A DNA stretch of 64,000 bases. Origin: Paraburkholderia sediminicola (GTDB lineage: Bacteria; Pseudomonadota; Gammaproteobacteria; Burkholderiales; Burkholderiaceae). Positions 1-11,277 of the stretch are shown here, in pieces. Position 1 is the first letter of the stretch; each line of letters opens with the position of its first letter. The DNA is taken from NCBI RefSeq assembly GCF_902859805.1, contig NZ_CADIKC010000001.1:744001-808000 (forward strand), written 5' to 3'. A model generated the notes under the pieces. That model did not search any database and had not been told where the DNA came from. It saw only the letters and a list, made by a program, of their open reading frames with translations. Position numbers and translations under genes: made by a program.

Positions 1-1
1 T

Positions 2-472
2 GCGGCCTCGGTCGCCACGATTGCTCCGGCGTATGCAGGGTTAGGCGGCGCACCGACCTACCCCGTGACCGCCAGCAGCACCAGCGCAGGGGCGGCCAGC
101 CAGGGCGGCGCTGCAGTGGCCCGCTTTGCCGCCAGCGGCAATGCGGCTTCGTCCACTTACACCGTGAGTCAGACCACGCTTGCGTCGGGCACAGTCGTGA
201 ACGAGTACATCACGGCAGGCAACACCGTGTTCGCGTTGAGCTGGGAAGGTCCGACCATGCCGCCGCTCAACACGCTGCTCGCCACTTACTTCCCCTCTTA
301 CGTGCAGGCGCTCACCGACGCGCACACAGCGCAAGGCGGCGGCTATGGCTCGGCGGTCGTGCGTCAGTCAGCTCTGGTGGTTGAAACGGGCGGGCATATG
401 GGCGCCTTCGTGGGTCGAGCCTATCTGCCGCAAGCGTTGCCGCAAGGCGTGAGCGCTGACGACATCAAGTAA
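2..472 (+). CDS. DUF2844 family secreted protein (5' end outside window)
   Basis: The reading frame is open from the first bases of the window, so the start codon and most of the signal peptide lie upstream. The visible part begins with a hydrophobic Ala-rich tail (AASVATIAPAYA) that looks like the end of a Sec signal peptide, followed by a Gly/Ala/Ser/Thr-rich mature region of about 145 residues. Size, composition and position directly before a DUF3443 lipoprotein match the DUF2844 family, which commonly precedes DUF3443 genes in Burkholderia. The biochemical role is unknown; an envelope or periplasmic location is inferred. The gap to the next gene is 29 bases, so the two are probably co-transcribed. 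The family call rests on recall of the pair, not on a search. Confidence 0.75.
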   Translation, partial: AASVATIAPAYAGLGGAPTYPVTASSTSAGAASQGGAAVARFAASGNAASSTYTVSQTTLASGTVVNEYITAGNTVFALSWEGPTMPPLNTLLATYFPSYVQALTDAHTAQGGGYGSAVVRQSALVVETGGHMGAFVGRAYLPQALPQGVSADDIK

Positions 473-501
473 GTCTTCAAAAATCAATCGAGAGAATAAA
501 A

Positions 502-1803
502 GTGCGCAAAATCGCATGGATCATTGCTGCAGCGCTCGGCCTGAGTCTGGCTGGCTGCGGCGGGGGCGGGGGTAGCAACAGTGGAACCAACAGCAACACA
601 TCGATAAACGCACCGGGCAGCAATTCGCCGGCGACGCCGAGCACAACGAGTTCTTCGTCCAACGTGCTCGCGGTGGACGCGTCGGCGGTGCCTACTGCGG
701 TCGGTCCCGGTAATACGATAGCCGTGACGGTCAGCAAAACGGGCATCCACAATCAGCCCATGGTCAGCGTCACGATCTGCGCCCCGGGATCCAGCGCCGG
801 CACCAGTTGCGCGACGATCCCGAACGTGATTGTCGATACCGAATCGTTCGGGCTGCGCCTCGTACGCTCAGCCATTCCGGCCGCCACCTTCAGCGCGCTG
901 ACAGCGGAAAACGCCGTGCCGAGCGGTCTCCCGCTCGCCGAATGCGCATTGTTCGGCAGCGGCTATGCATGGGGTTCCGTCCATCTTGCGGACATTGAGA
1001 TGTCGGGTGAGATTGCCTCGAGCGTGCCGATCCACGTGATCGGCGATTCGGACCTGACCGTGGCCGCGCCGACCGAGTGCCAGGTTGGCCGCGCACTGAC
1101 CACCACGGCCGATCTCGGCGCAAACGGCATTCTCGGCATCGGTGTGAGCCCGAATGACTGCGGCTCGGCCTGCGCGAATGCGGCGGTGTCGACGTTCTAC
1201 TACACCAACGCCGGTGTGGCCACCTCGGTCGCCGTAACCGGACAGATCACCAATCCGGTCACAAAGTTCGCGCTGGATAACAACGGTGTGATTCTGGAAA
1301 TGGCGCAGGTTTCCGACAGCGGCAGCGCAACGGCTCAGGGTACGCTGGTGTTCGGGATCGACACGCAGACCAACAATACGTTGTCTGGCACGGGCGCCAC
1401 GCTGATCAGGACGGACGGGAACGGCGACTTCGCGTCGATCTACGGCGGCTCCACGCTGACGAAGACGTTCTTCGACTCCGGATCGACGGTGCTGTTCTTC
1501 CCCGACCTGACGATCCCGATTGATAGCGCGACCGGCTACTACATCCCGACGGCCACGGTGGGGCGGACGTCGACGCTGGTGGCAACCAGTCCGGCGAGTG
1601 TCTCACTCGGCTTCAATATCGCGAACGGGGCGACACTGAACGCGTCGGGGAATTCCGCGTTCAATAACCTCGGCATTTATATGTCGCGGCAGTTCGACTT
1701 CGGCATGCCGTTCTTCTACGGCCGGCACGTGTACTACGGCATTTCGGGCAAGTCGTCCACGGGTGGGGGTACGGGGCCTTATGTGGCGTATGTTTCGAGT
1801 TGA
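502..1803 (+). CDS. DUF3443 family lipoprotein
   Basis: This 433-residue protein starts at GTG, with a purine-rich GAGAGAATAA about 5 bases upstream. The N-terminus is a lipoprotein signal: charged MRK, hydrophobic stretch, lipobox LAGC with Cys about residue 19, then a poly-Gly/Ser/Asn/Thr linker to about residue 55. The remainder is a beta-rich, Gly/Ser/Thr-rich domain with several Cys residues (ECQVG, NDCGSAC) consistent with periplasmic disulfides, and a motif resembling an aspartic-protease-like fold (VDTESFGLRL near the start, FFDSGST later). The family is DUF3443; its function is not established. It follows the DUF2844 gene and is closed by a hairpin terminator just after the stop. Confidence 0.82.
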   Translation: MRKIAWIIAAALGLSLAGCGGGGGSNSGTNSNTSINAPGSNSPATPSTTSSSSNVLAVDASAVPTAVGPGNTIAVTVSKTGIHNQPMVSVTICAPGSSAGTSCATIPNVIVDTESFGLRLVRSAIPAATFSALTAENAVPSGLPLAECALFGSGYAWGSVHLADIEMSGEIASSVPIHVIGDSDLTVAAPTECQVGRALTTTADLGANGILGIGVSPNDCGSACANAAVSTFYYTNAGVATSVAVTGQITNPVTKFALDNNGVILEMAQVSDSGSATAQGTLVFGIDTQTNNTLSGTGATLIRTDGNGDFASIYGGSTLTKTFFDSGSTVLFFPDLTIPIDSATGYYIPTATVGRTSTLVATSPASVSLGFNIANGATLNASGNSAFNNLGIYMSRQFDFGMPFFYGRHVYYGISGKSSTGGGTGPYVAYVSS

Positions 1804-1823
1804 GGGGTAGTGGTTCTGCAAGC

Positions 1824-1850
1824 AAACCCGGCCTGAGCGCCGGGTTTATT
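1824..1850 (+). terminator. Intrinsic terminator after the DUF2844-DUF3443 operon
   Basis: A perfect 9-bp inverted repeat (AAACCCGGC / GCCGGGTTT) with a 6-base loop lies 20 bases past the DUF3443 stop. The right arm ends in TTT followed by ATTT, so it should work as a Rho-independent terminator; the T tract is short. Confidence 0.8.
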
Positions 1851-2025
1851 TCTGGTGGCGTCGATCGTGTTGATGCTGCTGGTGTTTCACGCTTCGGGGG
1901 AGGAAAGTCGCACCCCCCATCCACCGCCCAGCCGCGAAAATTCGTAGCTTTGTTGATTTTCTGGTGGCGGCGCCGGCAACCTGGTGGATCCTTGCATTAC
2001 GGAGCTCACCAGGAAGGCACCCCTC

Positions 2026-2832
2026 ATGCAATCCCACGACGACGACCTCACCCATTTCGCAGCACACGGCGCGGCCCCACTGCCGGTCTCTAACGACCAC
2101 AGCTATGTCGAGCACAATGGCGCGCGAATCTGGTACGCGTCATATGGAACCGGCAAACCGGTAATCCTGCTGCACGGCGGTCTGGGGCACAGCGGCAACT
2201 GGAGCTACCAGGTCCCGGCGCTAGTTGGCTCGGGGTATCGCGTGATAGTCGTCGACAGTCGCGGCCACGGTCGCAGCACCCGCGATGCGCGTCCCTATAT
2301 GTACGAGCTGATGGCCTCCGACGTTGTGGCCGTAATGGACACGCTCCAACTCGAGCGCGCCGCGATAGCCGGTTGGAGCGACGGCGCGTGCGTCGCTCTG
2401 GTGCTGGGCCGCCAGGTCCCGGAGCGGGTTGCAGGCGTGTTTTTCTTCGGCTGCAACATGGACCCGAGCGGGACGAAGGAATTCGTGCCGACGCCGATTA
2501 TCGATCGCTGCTTCGGACGTCACGCCAAAGACTACGCGCAACTCTCGGCAACGCCGGACGACTTCGATGCATTTGTCGGCGCGGTCAGCGAAATGATGCG
2601 AACCCAGCCGAACTACTCCGCGCACGATCTGGCCGGGATTCGAGTGCCGGTTGCGATCGTCCAGAGCGAGCACGACGAATTCATCAAGCCGGAACACGCC
2701 GACTATCTCGCGCGCACCATTCCCGGCGCGAAGTTGATTCTTTTGCCTGGCGTGAGCCATTTCGCCCCGCTGCAACGGCCGGACGAATTCAACCGCGTGT
2801 TGTTGGCGTTTCTCGGCCATATCCCTTCCTGA
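2026..2832 (+). CDS. Alpha/beta hydrolase
   Basis: A 268-residue cytoplasmic alpha/beta-hydrolase-fold protein. Visible elements are the oxyanion-hole HGG motif (ILLHGGLGHSG), the VDSRGHGRS segment, the nucleophile elbow GWSDGA (Ser about 118), the acid in QSEHDEF (Asp about 217) and the catalytic His in GVSHFAP (about 245), so the triad is complete. I chose the ATG preceded by AGGAAGG at 9-base spacing; an in-frame GTG 42 bases upstream has no such site. The substrate cannot be deduced; relatives include esterases, lactonases and C-C hydrolases. The gene stands alone between a terminator and an AT-rich intergenic region. Confidence 0.88.
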   Translation: MQSHDDDLTHFAAHGAAPLPVSNDHSYVEHNGARIWYASYGTGKPVILLHGGLGHSGNWSYQVPALVGSGYRVIVVDSRGHGRSTRDARPYMYELMASDVVAVMDTLQLERAAIAGWSDGACVALVLGRQVPERVAGVFFFGCNMDPSGTKEFVPTPIIDRCFGRHAKDYAQLSATPDDFDAFVGAVSEMMRTQPNYSAHDLAGIRVPVAIVQSEHDEFIKPEHADYLARTIPGAKLILLPGVSHFAPLQRPDEFNRVLLAFLGHIPS

Positions 2833-3228
2833 ACAGAACGATCACGGGCGGAACCTCGCTCCGCCCCGAATACGCCCTGCCCCACTATTTGGCCGATCCG
2901 CCAAAATTTCACGATGTGGCATGAGCCCTTGCTTCGTAAAAAATCGTGGTGCGTGGCACAAATTCGCCATTTCGCAATGTCGCCCCACGTTGCACATCGT
3001 AAAATGATGACGATAAACCTTTATTTTTAAACGATATTTTTTGATCTATCGAACCGTCTAACAACCCCTTGCGCCAAGACCCGCTGACGTAGACTCTTTT
3101 ACAAGAGCCGGCGCTTCATGTGGTGCAGCGAAATAGACGGGACGAAAACGCAGTGGCAGTGTGTCCCCGCTCCATGCATGAAGCCGCCGCGGCGCAGCGG
3201 TTTTTAAATGGCAATTGGGAGACTAAAA
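2833..3228. other. AT-rich intergenic region, 396 bases
   Basis: No convincing gene is present. Around 3000-3050 the sequence is strongly AT-rich (TTTATTTTTAAACGATATTTTTTG), unlike its surroundings, and probably carries the promoter of the small gene downstream. A weak CTCTT/AAGAG stem lies near 3092-3104 and a GC-rich CCGCCGCGGCG patch just before 3200. Confidence 0.45.
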
Positions 3229-3456
3229 ATGAAAGGCTTTCGCTTTGGATCGACCCAGGGAGCGTTCTACATTTTGCCGGGCCAAGGGGGTTGGGAGGCA
3301 ACCTACGGCAACGAGACGCTCGGTGAATTTTCCAGCCCGCAACAGGCCGCCGATGAAGTCGCGCGCGGCCTGACCTGCCCGCAACTGACGGAAGTGGACA
3401 CGTCGACGCTCGAGATTCCTGAAAAGCTCAGCGAGTGGGAAATCGTTCACGTGTGA
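3229..3456 (+). CDS. Small conserved-looking hypothetical protein
   Basis: A 75-residue protein, not recognised. The ATG has a clear GGGAG ribosome site 7 bases upstream; an earlier in-frame ATG at 3208 lacks one. The first half is aromatic and Gly-rich (FRFGSTQGAFYILPG, GGWEATYGNETLGEF) and may form a small beta sheet reminiscent of hypothetical beta-hairpin proteins; the second half is acidic and helical (QQAADEVARGL). There is no signal peptide or membrane segment, so it should be cytosolic. A strong hairpin terminator follows 40 bases after the stop, making it a monocistronic unit. Its promoter lies in the AT-rich stretch upstream. Confidence 0.65.
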   Translation: MKGFRFGSTQGAFYILPGQGGWEATYGNETLGEFSSPQQAADEVARGLTCPQLTEVDTSTLEIPEKLSEWEIVHV

Positions 3457-3496
3457 GGGCAGGCATGACCGCCACTCACGTATGCCTAGAAACGAC

Positions 3497-3530
3497 GATG
3501 GCGCTCCTCGGGAGCGCCATCATCTTGTTT
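3497..3530. terminator. Strong hairpin terminator, probably bidirectional
   Basis: An 11-bp perfect inverted repeat (GATGGCGCTCC / GGAGCGCCATC) with a 3-base loop, followed by ATCTTGTTTGCTTCTT on the plus strand. It sits between the convergent small gene and the isocitrate dehydrogenase gene, so it can serve both. Confidence 0.85.
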
Positions 3531-3608
3531 GCTTCTTACTTCAGTGCCTGCTTCGGTACTTTGAGGAACGGCCTCAGTACTACCTCATTCAGCACGTCAT
3601 TCCGACCA

Positions 3609-5942
<2,334 letters not shown>

Positions 5943-6062
5943 TTACGGCACGGACGTGAGTATATGCGTGTTTTCCAGTACTCGCTGCTAAACAAACATG
6001 CCGCCGCCACATCCCGTACAGGGCCAAGCCCCGCCAGATAAGGCTTTTAGCCGATTGCCCTA

Positions 6063-6083
6063 TGTCTTAAGACAGATGTCTTA
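6063..6083. promoter_or_regulatory. Palindrome plus repeated half-site upstream of icd
   Basis: A perfect 12-bp palindrome TGTCTTAAGACA (6063-6074) is followed by a second copy of its left half (ATGTCTTA at 6062-6069 and 6076-6083, 14 bases apart). It lies in the icd/TonB-receptor intergenic region and looks like a transcription-factor site; the regulator is unknown. Confidence 0.45.
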
Positions 6084-6112
6084 TAGATGACTTACCGTTT
6101 GAAATTAGAGAT

Positions 6113-6139
6113 TGTTAATGCGAATCAGATGCATTAACA
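6113..6139. promoter_or_regulatory. Fur-like dyad upstream of the TonB receptor
   Basis: Perfect 9-bp arms TGTTAATGC / GCATTAACA flank a 9-base spacer GAATCAGAT. The GCGAATCA core also occurs in the stronger Fur-like site upstream of the ECF sigma gene in this window. It ends about 107 bases before the receptor ATG. Iron regulation of the receptor is therefore plausible but not proven; match to the classical 19-bp Fur box is only partial. Confidence 0.45.
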
Positions 6140-6245
6140 TTCGTAAGCTTTGCAGGTTGAACCGTCCGCTTAATTACCACTCGCTCGATCGACGCCATCC
6201 CGCATCTTTTCGGTGCGCGGCGTCGTGCTGCCAAATTCAAACAAC

Positions 6246-8435
6246 ATGCAGAATTCATTTGTCGCGGGACGCCCAGCGCGCCCAGGCTTTTTGCGCGGCC
6301 ACCGCCGTACGCCTTCACTACTCAGTGCAGGGCTCTTCGTCAGCGTCGGCTTATCGTTGTCGACTTTGTCATCCTCGGGATGGGCGCAGGTTGCGGCAAG
6401 CGACACAGCCGCCACCCTGCCTGCGGTAAGTGTGTCGGCATCGAAAGACACGACCGTCGCGCAGGCCGACACCGTCAGCGCCGGCGCGCTAGGCTCGCGC
6501 AAGCAGGTGGACACGCCGTTTTCAACGCGCGTGGTGACGAGCGACGAAGCGCAGGACCTGATGGCGGCAACCGCCAACGATCTGTTCAAGTACGACCCGG
6601 CGGTATCGGCGATCAGCGAAAACGGAATTAGCGAAAACTCCACGTTCACCGTGCGCGGCATGCCGATCGACACGCTGAACAGCATCAAGGTGGATGGCCA
6701 GACCTTCCCCTCGTGGGACACCGATCTCTCGCTCGAACCGTTCGAGCAGGTCGAATTGCTCAAGGGCCTGTCCGGCTTCATGTACGGATTTGGTTCGCCG
6801 GGCGGCATCGTCAACTACGTGCTGAAGCGCCCGACCGGCACCCCCTACCGCAGCATCTCGATCGGCTACAAATCGGCCGGCGTGTTCAGCGAGGCGGTCG
6901 ATCTGGGTGGCCGTTTTGGCAATGACAATCGCTTCGGCTACCGCCTGAACCTCGTCAACGAAGACGGCAACACCGCTGAAGACCACGGCCACATCCGCCG
7001 CCAGGTCGCCTCGCTTGCGTTCGACTTCCGCATTACGCCGGACCTGACCTTTACCGCCGACGCCTTCTATCAGAAGCGCAAAACCAACGGCACGCTATTC
7101 GGACTGATGTTCGGCAGCGGACTCAGCATTCCTGACGCAAGCACCGTCACCCATGCGCTCACGCAACCGCAGAATTACTACCAGACCGAAATGGCCTCGT
7201 TCGGCACAGGTCTGGATTACCGCCTTTCCGAGAACTGGCACGCGAGCGTGAAGTACCGTTTCGCGAAGGAAAACCGCACCAATTCGGACAGCTTCCTGTA
7301 TGTCACCGACAGCGCAGGCAACTACTCGAACACGCTGTATGCGGCGATGACGCGTTACTTCTACCAGAACGTCGACGCGATGGTGCAAGGCAAATTCAAC
7401 ACCGGCGGCATCAAGCACGACGTCGTGGTCGGCGCTGGTTTCCAGACGCAAACCAGCGAGTACAGCAACAGCGAAGGCTGGAATAACGGCTACTTCCTCG
7501 GCAACGGCAATCTGTACAACAGCACGCTGTTGACCAACGACGAAGTCAGCATCGGCTCGGACCTCTATCGTCAGCAGCGCACCACGCAGGCCGCCGTGTA
7601 CGCGAGCGATACGGTGCAGCTCACGTCGCGTCTTTCCGCCCTGGTCGGCGTGCGTTACACGCAATACCGCGAGCACGTGTACAACACGAGCGGTGCCGTA
7701 TCGTCGCAATACAGCGCGGACCCGGTCACGCCGACCTTCGCGCTGATGTTCAAGACCGACCCGTATTCGACGGTGTATGCAAGCTATGTCGAATCGTTGG
7801 AACAGGGCGGCGCGGCATCGAACACCAACCTCAATTACCCGGACACGTTCGGCCCGCTGAAGAGCAAGCAGTACGAAGTCGGCTTCAAGACGGACCATAG
7901 CAAGTGGGGCGCCAATCTTGCGCTGTTCCGGGTCGATCAGGGCTACAACTACACGAACTCGGCCAACATCTTCGTGCAGGATGGTACGAAGCGCTATACC
8001 GGCGTCGATGCAAGCGGCTGGCTTGCGCTGACGAGCGAATGGCGCGTGATGGGCGGCGTGATGTGGCTCGACACGAAGGCGGTGGATGTGGACGACGCCA
8101 GCGTCGAAGGCAAGCGCGTGTATGGCGCACCGAGATTCACCGTGACAGGCCGGATCGAATACAACCCGTCCTATCTGCGTCCGCTGACACTGGCGTTCGG
8201 CGGCAAGTACGTCGGCAACCAGGCGGTCGATGCGGCCAACACGCAGTTCGTGCCGGCTTATGTCACGTACGATCTGAGCGGTCGCTACGAGACGAAAATC
8301 GCCGGCAAGGATGTGACGTTCCGTGCGGGGATCAACAATCTGTTCAATCGCCGCTACTGGACCACGGCGTGGGGCTACTACGTGGCGCCTTCGCCGACAC
8401 GGACTGCCGTGGCGAGCGCTACGTTGCAGTTCTAA
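6246..8435 (+). CDS. TonB-dependent siderophore receptor
   Basis: A 729-residue outer-membrane receptor. It has a long N-terminal signal region ending near SGWAQ, a TonB-box-like segment LPAVSVSAS, a plug domain (about residues 80-190) with LFKYDPAVSAI, FTVRGMPIDTLNSIKVDG and the plug-end motif GFMYGFGSPGGIVNYVLKRP, then a 22-strand-type beta barrel ending in the aromatic terminus LQF typical of outer-membrane proteins. There is no extra N-terminal signalling domain, so it is not a FecA-type transducer. The ligand cannot be assigned; most close families import ferric hydroxamate- or catecholate-type siderophores. I chose the ATG after AACAAC rather than an in-frame GTG 33 bases earlier. A Fur-like dyad precedes it. 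Confidence 0.92.
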   Translation: MQNSFVAGRPARPGFLRGHRRTPSLLSAGLFVSVGLSLSTLSSSGWAQVAASDTAATLPAVSVSASKDTTVAQADTVSAGALGSRKQVDTPFSTRVVTSDEAQDLMAATANDLFKYDPAVSAISENGISENSTFTVRGMPIDTLNSIKVDGQTFPSWDTDLSLEPFEQVELLKGLSGFMYGFGSPGGIVNYVLKRPTGTPYRSISIGYKSAGVFSEAVDLGGRFGNDNRFGYRLNLVNEDGNTAEDHGHIRRQVASLAFDFRITPDLTFTADAFYQKRKTNGTLFGLMFGSGLSIPDASTVTHALTQPQNYYQTEMASFGTGLDYRLSENWHASVKYRFAKENRTNSDSFLYVTDSAGNYSNTLYAAMTRYFYQNVDAMVQGKFNTGGIKHDVVVGAGFQTQTSEYSNSEGWNNGYFLGNGNLYNSTLLTNDEVSIGSDLYRQQRTTQAAVYASDTVQLTSRLSALVGVRYTQYREHVYNTSGAVSSQYSADPVTPTFALMFKTDPYSTVYASYVESLEQGGAASNTNLNYPDTFGPLKSKQYEVGFKTDHSKWGANLALFRVDQGYNYTNSANIFVQDGTKRYTGVDASGWLALTSEWRVMGGVMWLDTKAVDVDDASVEGKRVYGAPRFTVTGRIEYNPSYLRPLTLAFGGKYVGNQAVDAANTQFVPAYVTYDLSGRYETKIAGKDVTFRAGINNLFNRRYWTTAWGYYVAPSPTRTAVASATLQF

Positions 8436-8450
8436 GCATTACGTACGAAC

Positions 8451-8487
8451 GGAGGCGCGCCCGCAGCGGCAGCGGGGGCGCGCCTCC
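8451..8487. terminator. GC-rich hairpin between convergent genes
   Basis: A 12-bp perfect inverted repeat (GGAGGCGCGCCC / GGGCGCGCCTCC) with a 13-base loop separates the receptor from the convergent LysR gene, four bases before the latter's stop codon. There is no T tract, so it may be a bidirectional stem-loop boundary rather than a classical terminator. Confidence 0.6.
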
Positions 8488-8490
8488 TCG

Positions 8491-9408
8491 TCAGTTCGCC
8501 GGGGGCGTTCCAAGCATCGCGGGAATCTCGGCAACGAGCGCATCGATCGCGCAGCGCGTCTTCAACGCGAGATACCGGCTCTTCGGCCACACAACGTGGA
8601 TCTCCTGCGAAGGTCGAAAACAATTCTCCATCACGGTCTGCAACTGACCTGTTGCCTCAAAACGCGCGAGCAGCCAGCTCGGCAGCCACGCCAGCCCGAA
8701 GCCCGCAAGCGCGGCATCCACGATCCCCTGCATATCGTCAAAGCTAAGCTGCGGCACGACATCCGCGCGGCGGATTTGCCCATCGATATCGAGCACATTC
8801 CAGGGCTCGATAACCCCGCTGCGTGAATAAGCAATGATCGTGTGCCCGTGGAACTCAGCCACACGGCCTGGCGTGCCGCAGCGCGCCAGATACGCCGGCG
8901 CGGCGCCAATACTTGCGTACTGAACACCGAGCCGCCGCGCCGCGAGACTCACGCTGTCGACCAGTGGACCAATCCGCACGACGAGATCGAAGCCCTCTTC
9001 CACGACATCCACAAAGCGGTCCGTGACCGAAATGTCGATCTTCAATTGCGGATGCCGGCGCGCAAGCCCGAGCAGCACCGGCGCAACACAATGATGGCCG
9101 AAGGCTTGCGGCACGCTTACCCGCAGACGTCCTTTCGGTTCCCGTCGCCCCGAGTCCAGATCGGCTTCGGCGGCCTCGAGTTCGGCCAGCGCGCGCACGC
9201 AACGGTCGTAATACGCTTGCCCGGCCTCGGTGAGACTCTGGCTGCGCGTGGTGCGATTGAGCAGACGCACGCCGAGACGCTTTTCGAGCCGCACGATGAC
9301 CTTGCCGACCGCCGAGCGTGTCAGGTCCATGCGTTCGGCTGCCAACGCGAAACTGCCAGTCTCAACCACACGCACGAACGTTGTCACGCCGTCGAGAATG
9401 TCGCTCAT
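8491..9408 (-). CDS. LysR-family transcriptional regulator
   Basis: A 305-residue LysR regulator. The N-terminal winged helix-turn-helix is clear (TFVRVVETGSFALAAERMDLTRSAVGKVIVRLEKRLG, residues about 9-44), followed by the linker helix and a periplasmic-binding-protein-like effector domain from about residue 90. AGGTGAGGAT gives a strong ribosome site before the ATG. It is divergent from the MFS exporter gene with 127 bases between starts, the classic arrangement for a LysR regulator controlling its neighbour and itself. A 7-bp inverted repeat in that gap is a candidate operator. The inducer is unknown; the sequence resembles the large CrgA/DsdC-like subgroup often found beside exporters or oxidoreductases. 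Confidence 0.92.
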   Translation of the reverse strand: MSDILDGVTTFVRVVETGSFALAAERMDLTRSAVGKVIVRLEKRLGVRLLNRTTRSQSLTEAGQAYYDRCVRALAELEAAEADLDSGRREPKGRLRVSVPQAFGHHCVAPVLLGLARRHPQLKIDISVTDRFVDVVEEGFDLVVRIGPLVDSVSLAARRLGVQYASIGAAPAYLARCGTPGRVAEFHGHTIIAYSRSGVIEPWNVLDIDGQIRRADVVPQLSFDDMQGIVDAALAGFGLAWLPSWLLARFEATGQLQTVMENCFRPSQEIHVVWPKSRYLALKTRCAIDALVAEIPAMLGTPPAN

Positions 9409-9434
9409 ATCCTCACCTTATTGGTTCCATGAAG

Positions 9435-9461
9435 GACGCATTTCCGGGATTTATATGCGTC
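9435..9461. promoter_or_regulatory. Candidate LysR operator between divergent genes
   Basis: Inverted repeat GACGCAT-N13-ATGCGTC centred in the 127-base gap between the LysR gene and the MFS gene. Arm length, spacing and location fit a LysR-type recognition site, although the strict T-N11-A form is not evident. Confidence 0.5.
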
Positions 9462-9535
9462 AATCGGGACTTAAATTCCCTCTATATTACACAGTCCATG
9501 GTGACCAAAGCCATCGACTATCGAGGTGAATTCCT

Positions 9536-11242
9536 ATGTCCAGGTCCAGAAACGCGCCGCCGTCCTACAACGAAGATTCCCAGGCAGTTATCGCGGAAGA
9601 ACATCCATCGAGCTTGTCGGATACGCGGGCAGCAGACGCCCCTTTAAGCGACGCCGTGCAGTCGACGACTCGCCTCTCCATCAGCAAGAACACCTTGGCG
9701 TTGGGCGCCGTGTGCCTCGCTTCGCTGATGTTCGGCCTCGAGATCTCCAGCGTGCCGGTGATCCTGCCGACGCTCGAGCGCGTCCTGCACGGTGACTTCA
9801 AGGGCATGCAATGGATCATGAATGCCTACACACTCGGCGTGACGACTGTGCTGATGGCAACCGGCGCGCTGGCGGACCGATTCGGCCGCAGACGTATTTT
9901 CGTCATCGGGATCGCGTTGTTCGGCCTGACCTCGCTGATCTGCGGTTTCGCGCAGAGCGTGCCGACGTTGATCGTCGCGCGCCTGCTGCAAGGCGCGAGT
10001 GGCGGCGCGATGCTGATATGCCAGGTCGCGGTGCTCTCGCATCAATTTAGCGAGGGACCTGAGCGCGTCCGGGCCTTCAGCGCGTGGGGCATTATTCTCG
10101 GCATCGGGCTTGGTTTCGGACCGATCATCGGCGGAATGATCGTCGCGGTGTCGGGATGGCAATGGGTCTTCTGGATTCACGCGCTGCTTGCCGCCGTCAC
10201 GTTGACGCTCGTTTTCGGCGGCGTCCAGGAGTCACGCGATCCGCACGCGCACACGCTCGATGTGGCCGGCATCGTCACGCTTTCGCTGGCGGTGTTCGGC
10301 CTCACGTACTACATCACACAGGGATCGGACCTTGGTTTTGCGAGTCTTCGCGCGATCCTGATTCTGGTGGCCACGGCCGTCGCCTTTGTGGCTTTTCTAT
10401 GCGCTGAGCGACTCAGTGCGCGCCCGATGTTCGACTTCTCCGTATTCCGGATCCGGAAATTTTCCGGCGCGTTGATGGGTTCTGCGGGGATGAACTTCAG
10501 CTTCTGGCCGTTCATGATCTATCTGCCGATCTACTTCCAGATCGGCCTCGGCTACGACAGCGTCAACGCCGGTCTTGCGCTGCTCGCATACACGCTGCCG
10601 ACGCTGTTATTTCCGCCGCTCGGCGAACGTCTTGCGCTGCGTTATGGATCGGGAATCGCGATACCTGCCGGCTTGTTTACGATCGGTCTCGGCTTCATGT
10701 TGATGAAATACGGCAGTAACGTTCCGCATCCCGGCGTGTGGACCATGTTGCCGGGGTGCATCCTCGCCGGCGCCGGTCTCGGCCTCACCAACACGCCTGT
10801 CACCAATACGACGACCGGTGCGGTGCCGGCGGAGCGGGCGGGCATGGCGTCCGGGATCGATATGAGCGCGCGCATGATTACGCTTGCGATCAACATCGCG
10901 TTGATGGGGGCGCTCCTGGTCGGCGGCATCCTCGTCAATCTGAGGGCGAGACTTCCTGCGACGCTCGACACCGCCCCACTCGGACGACTGGCGGAGAAGA
11001 TCGCCGCTGGAGACGTCGAAGCGGTCAGACAGGGAATCCCTGCACTCGCCACACTCGACCCATCCGGTGCAGCCGTTCACGCAGCGCTAATAGACGGCTT
11101 TGGCTGGGTGATGCTCTATGGCGGCCTCGGAGTCTGGGTACTCGCCGCGCTGAGTTTTGTGATTTCGGGCAGTGCTTCGAGAAGGCTGAGAAAAATAGAA
11201 ACGGCCCCGGCGCGGCAGTCCGTTCGATGCGACTCCTGCTAG
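9536..11242 (+). CDS. MFS drug/metabolite exporter, DHA2 (EmrB/QacA-like) family
   Basis: A 568-residue major-facilitator protein, the length and helix count (about 14 hydrophobic segments) of the DHA2 drug:proton antiporter family. After a polar N-terminal tail of about 45 residues come the family signatures: GLEISSVPVILPTLER in helix 1, WIMNAYTLGVTTVLMATGALADRFGRRR (motif A between helices 2 and 3), ARLLQGASGGAMLI, and GIILGIGLGFGPIIGGMI (antiporter motif C). The hydrophilic loop before the last helix is characteristic of the family. GAGGTG lies 6 bases before the ATG. Divergence from a LysR gene suggests inducible export of a toxic compound or metabolite; the location among iron genes leaves siderophore or xenobiotic export open. 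Confidence 0.9.
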   Translation: MSRSRNAPPSYNEDSQAVIAEEHPSSLSDTRAADAPLSDAVQSTTRLSISKNTLALGAVCLASLMFGLEISSVPVILPTLERVLHGDFKGMQWIMNAYTLGVTTVLMATGALADRFGRRRIFVIGIALFGLTSLICGFAQSVPTLIVARLLQGASGGAMLICQVAVLSHQFSEGPERVRAFSAWGIILGIGLGFGPIIGGMIVAVSGWQWVFWIHALLAAVTLTLVFGGVQESRDPHAHTLDVAGIVTLSLAVFGLTYYITQGSDLGFASLRAILILVATAVAFVAFLCAERLSARPMFDFSVFRIRKFSGALMGSAGMNFSFWPFMIYLPIYFQIGLGYDSVNAGLALLAYTLPTLLFPPLGERLALRYGSGIAIPAGLFTIGLGFMLMKYGSNVPHPGVWTMLPGCILAGAGLGLTNTPVTNTTTGAVPAERAGMASGIDMSARMITLAINIALMGALLVGGILVNLRARLPATLDTAPLGRLAEKIAAGDVEAVRQGIPALATLDPSGAAVHAALIDGFGWVMLYGGLGVWVLAALSFVISGSASRRLRKIETAPARQSVRCDSC

Positions 11243-11277
11243 ATGCCAACGGCCAATCGACGTTCGATGCGCATTTT

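Noticed and set aside
9472..9500. OrbS-type promoter (TAAA-N17-CGTC) before the MFS exporter
   Set aside because: TAAA is followed at 17 bases by AGTC rather than CGTC and lacks the GC block; the match is too weak to claim a link to the sigma factor.
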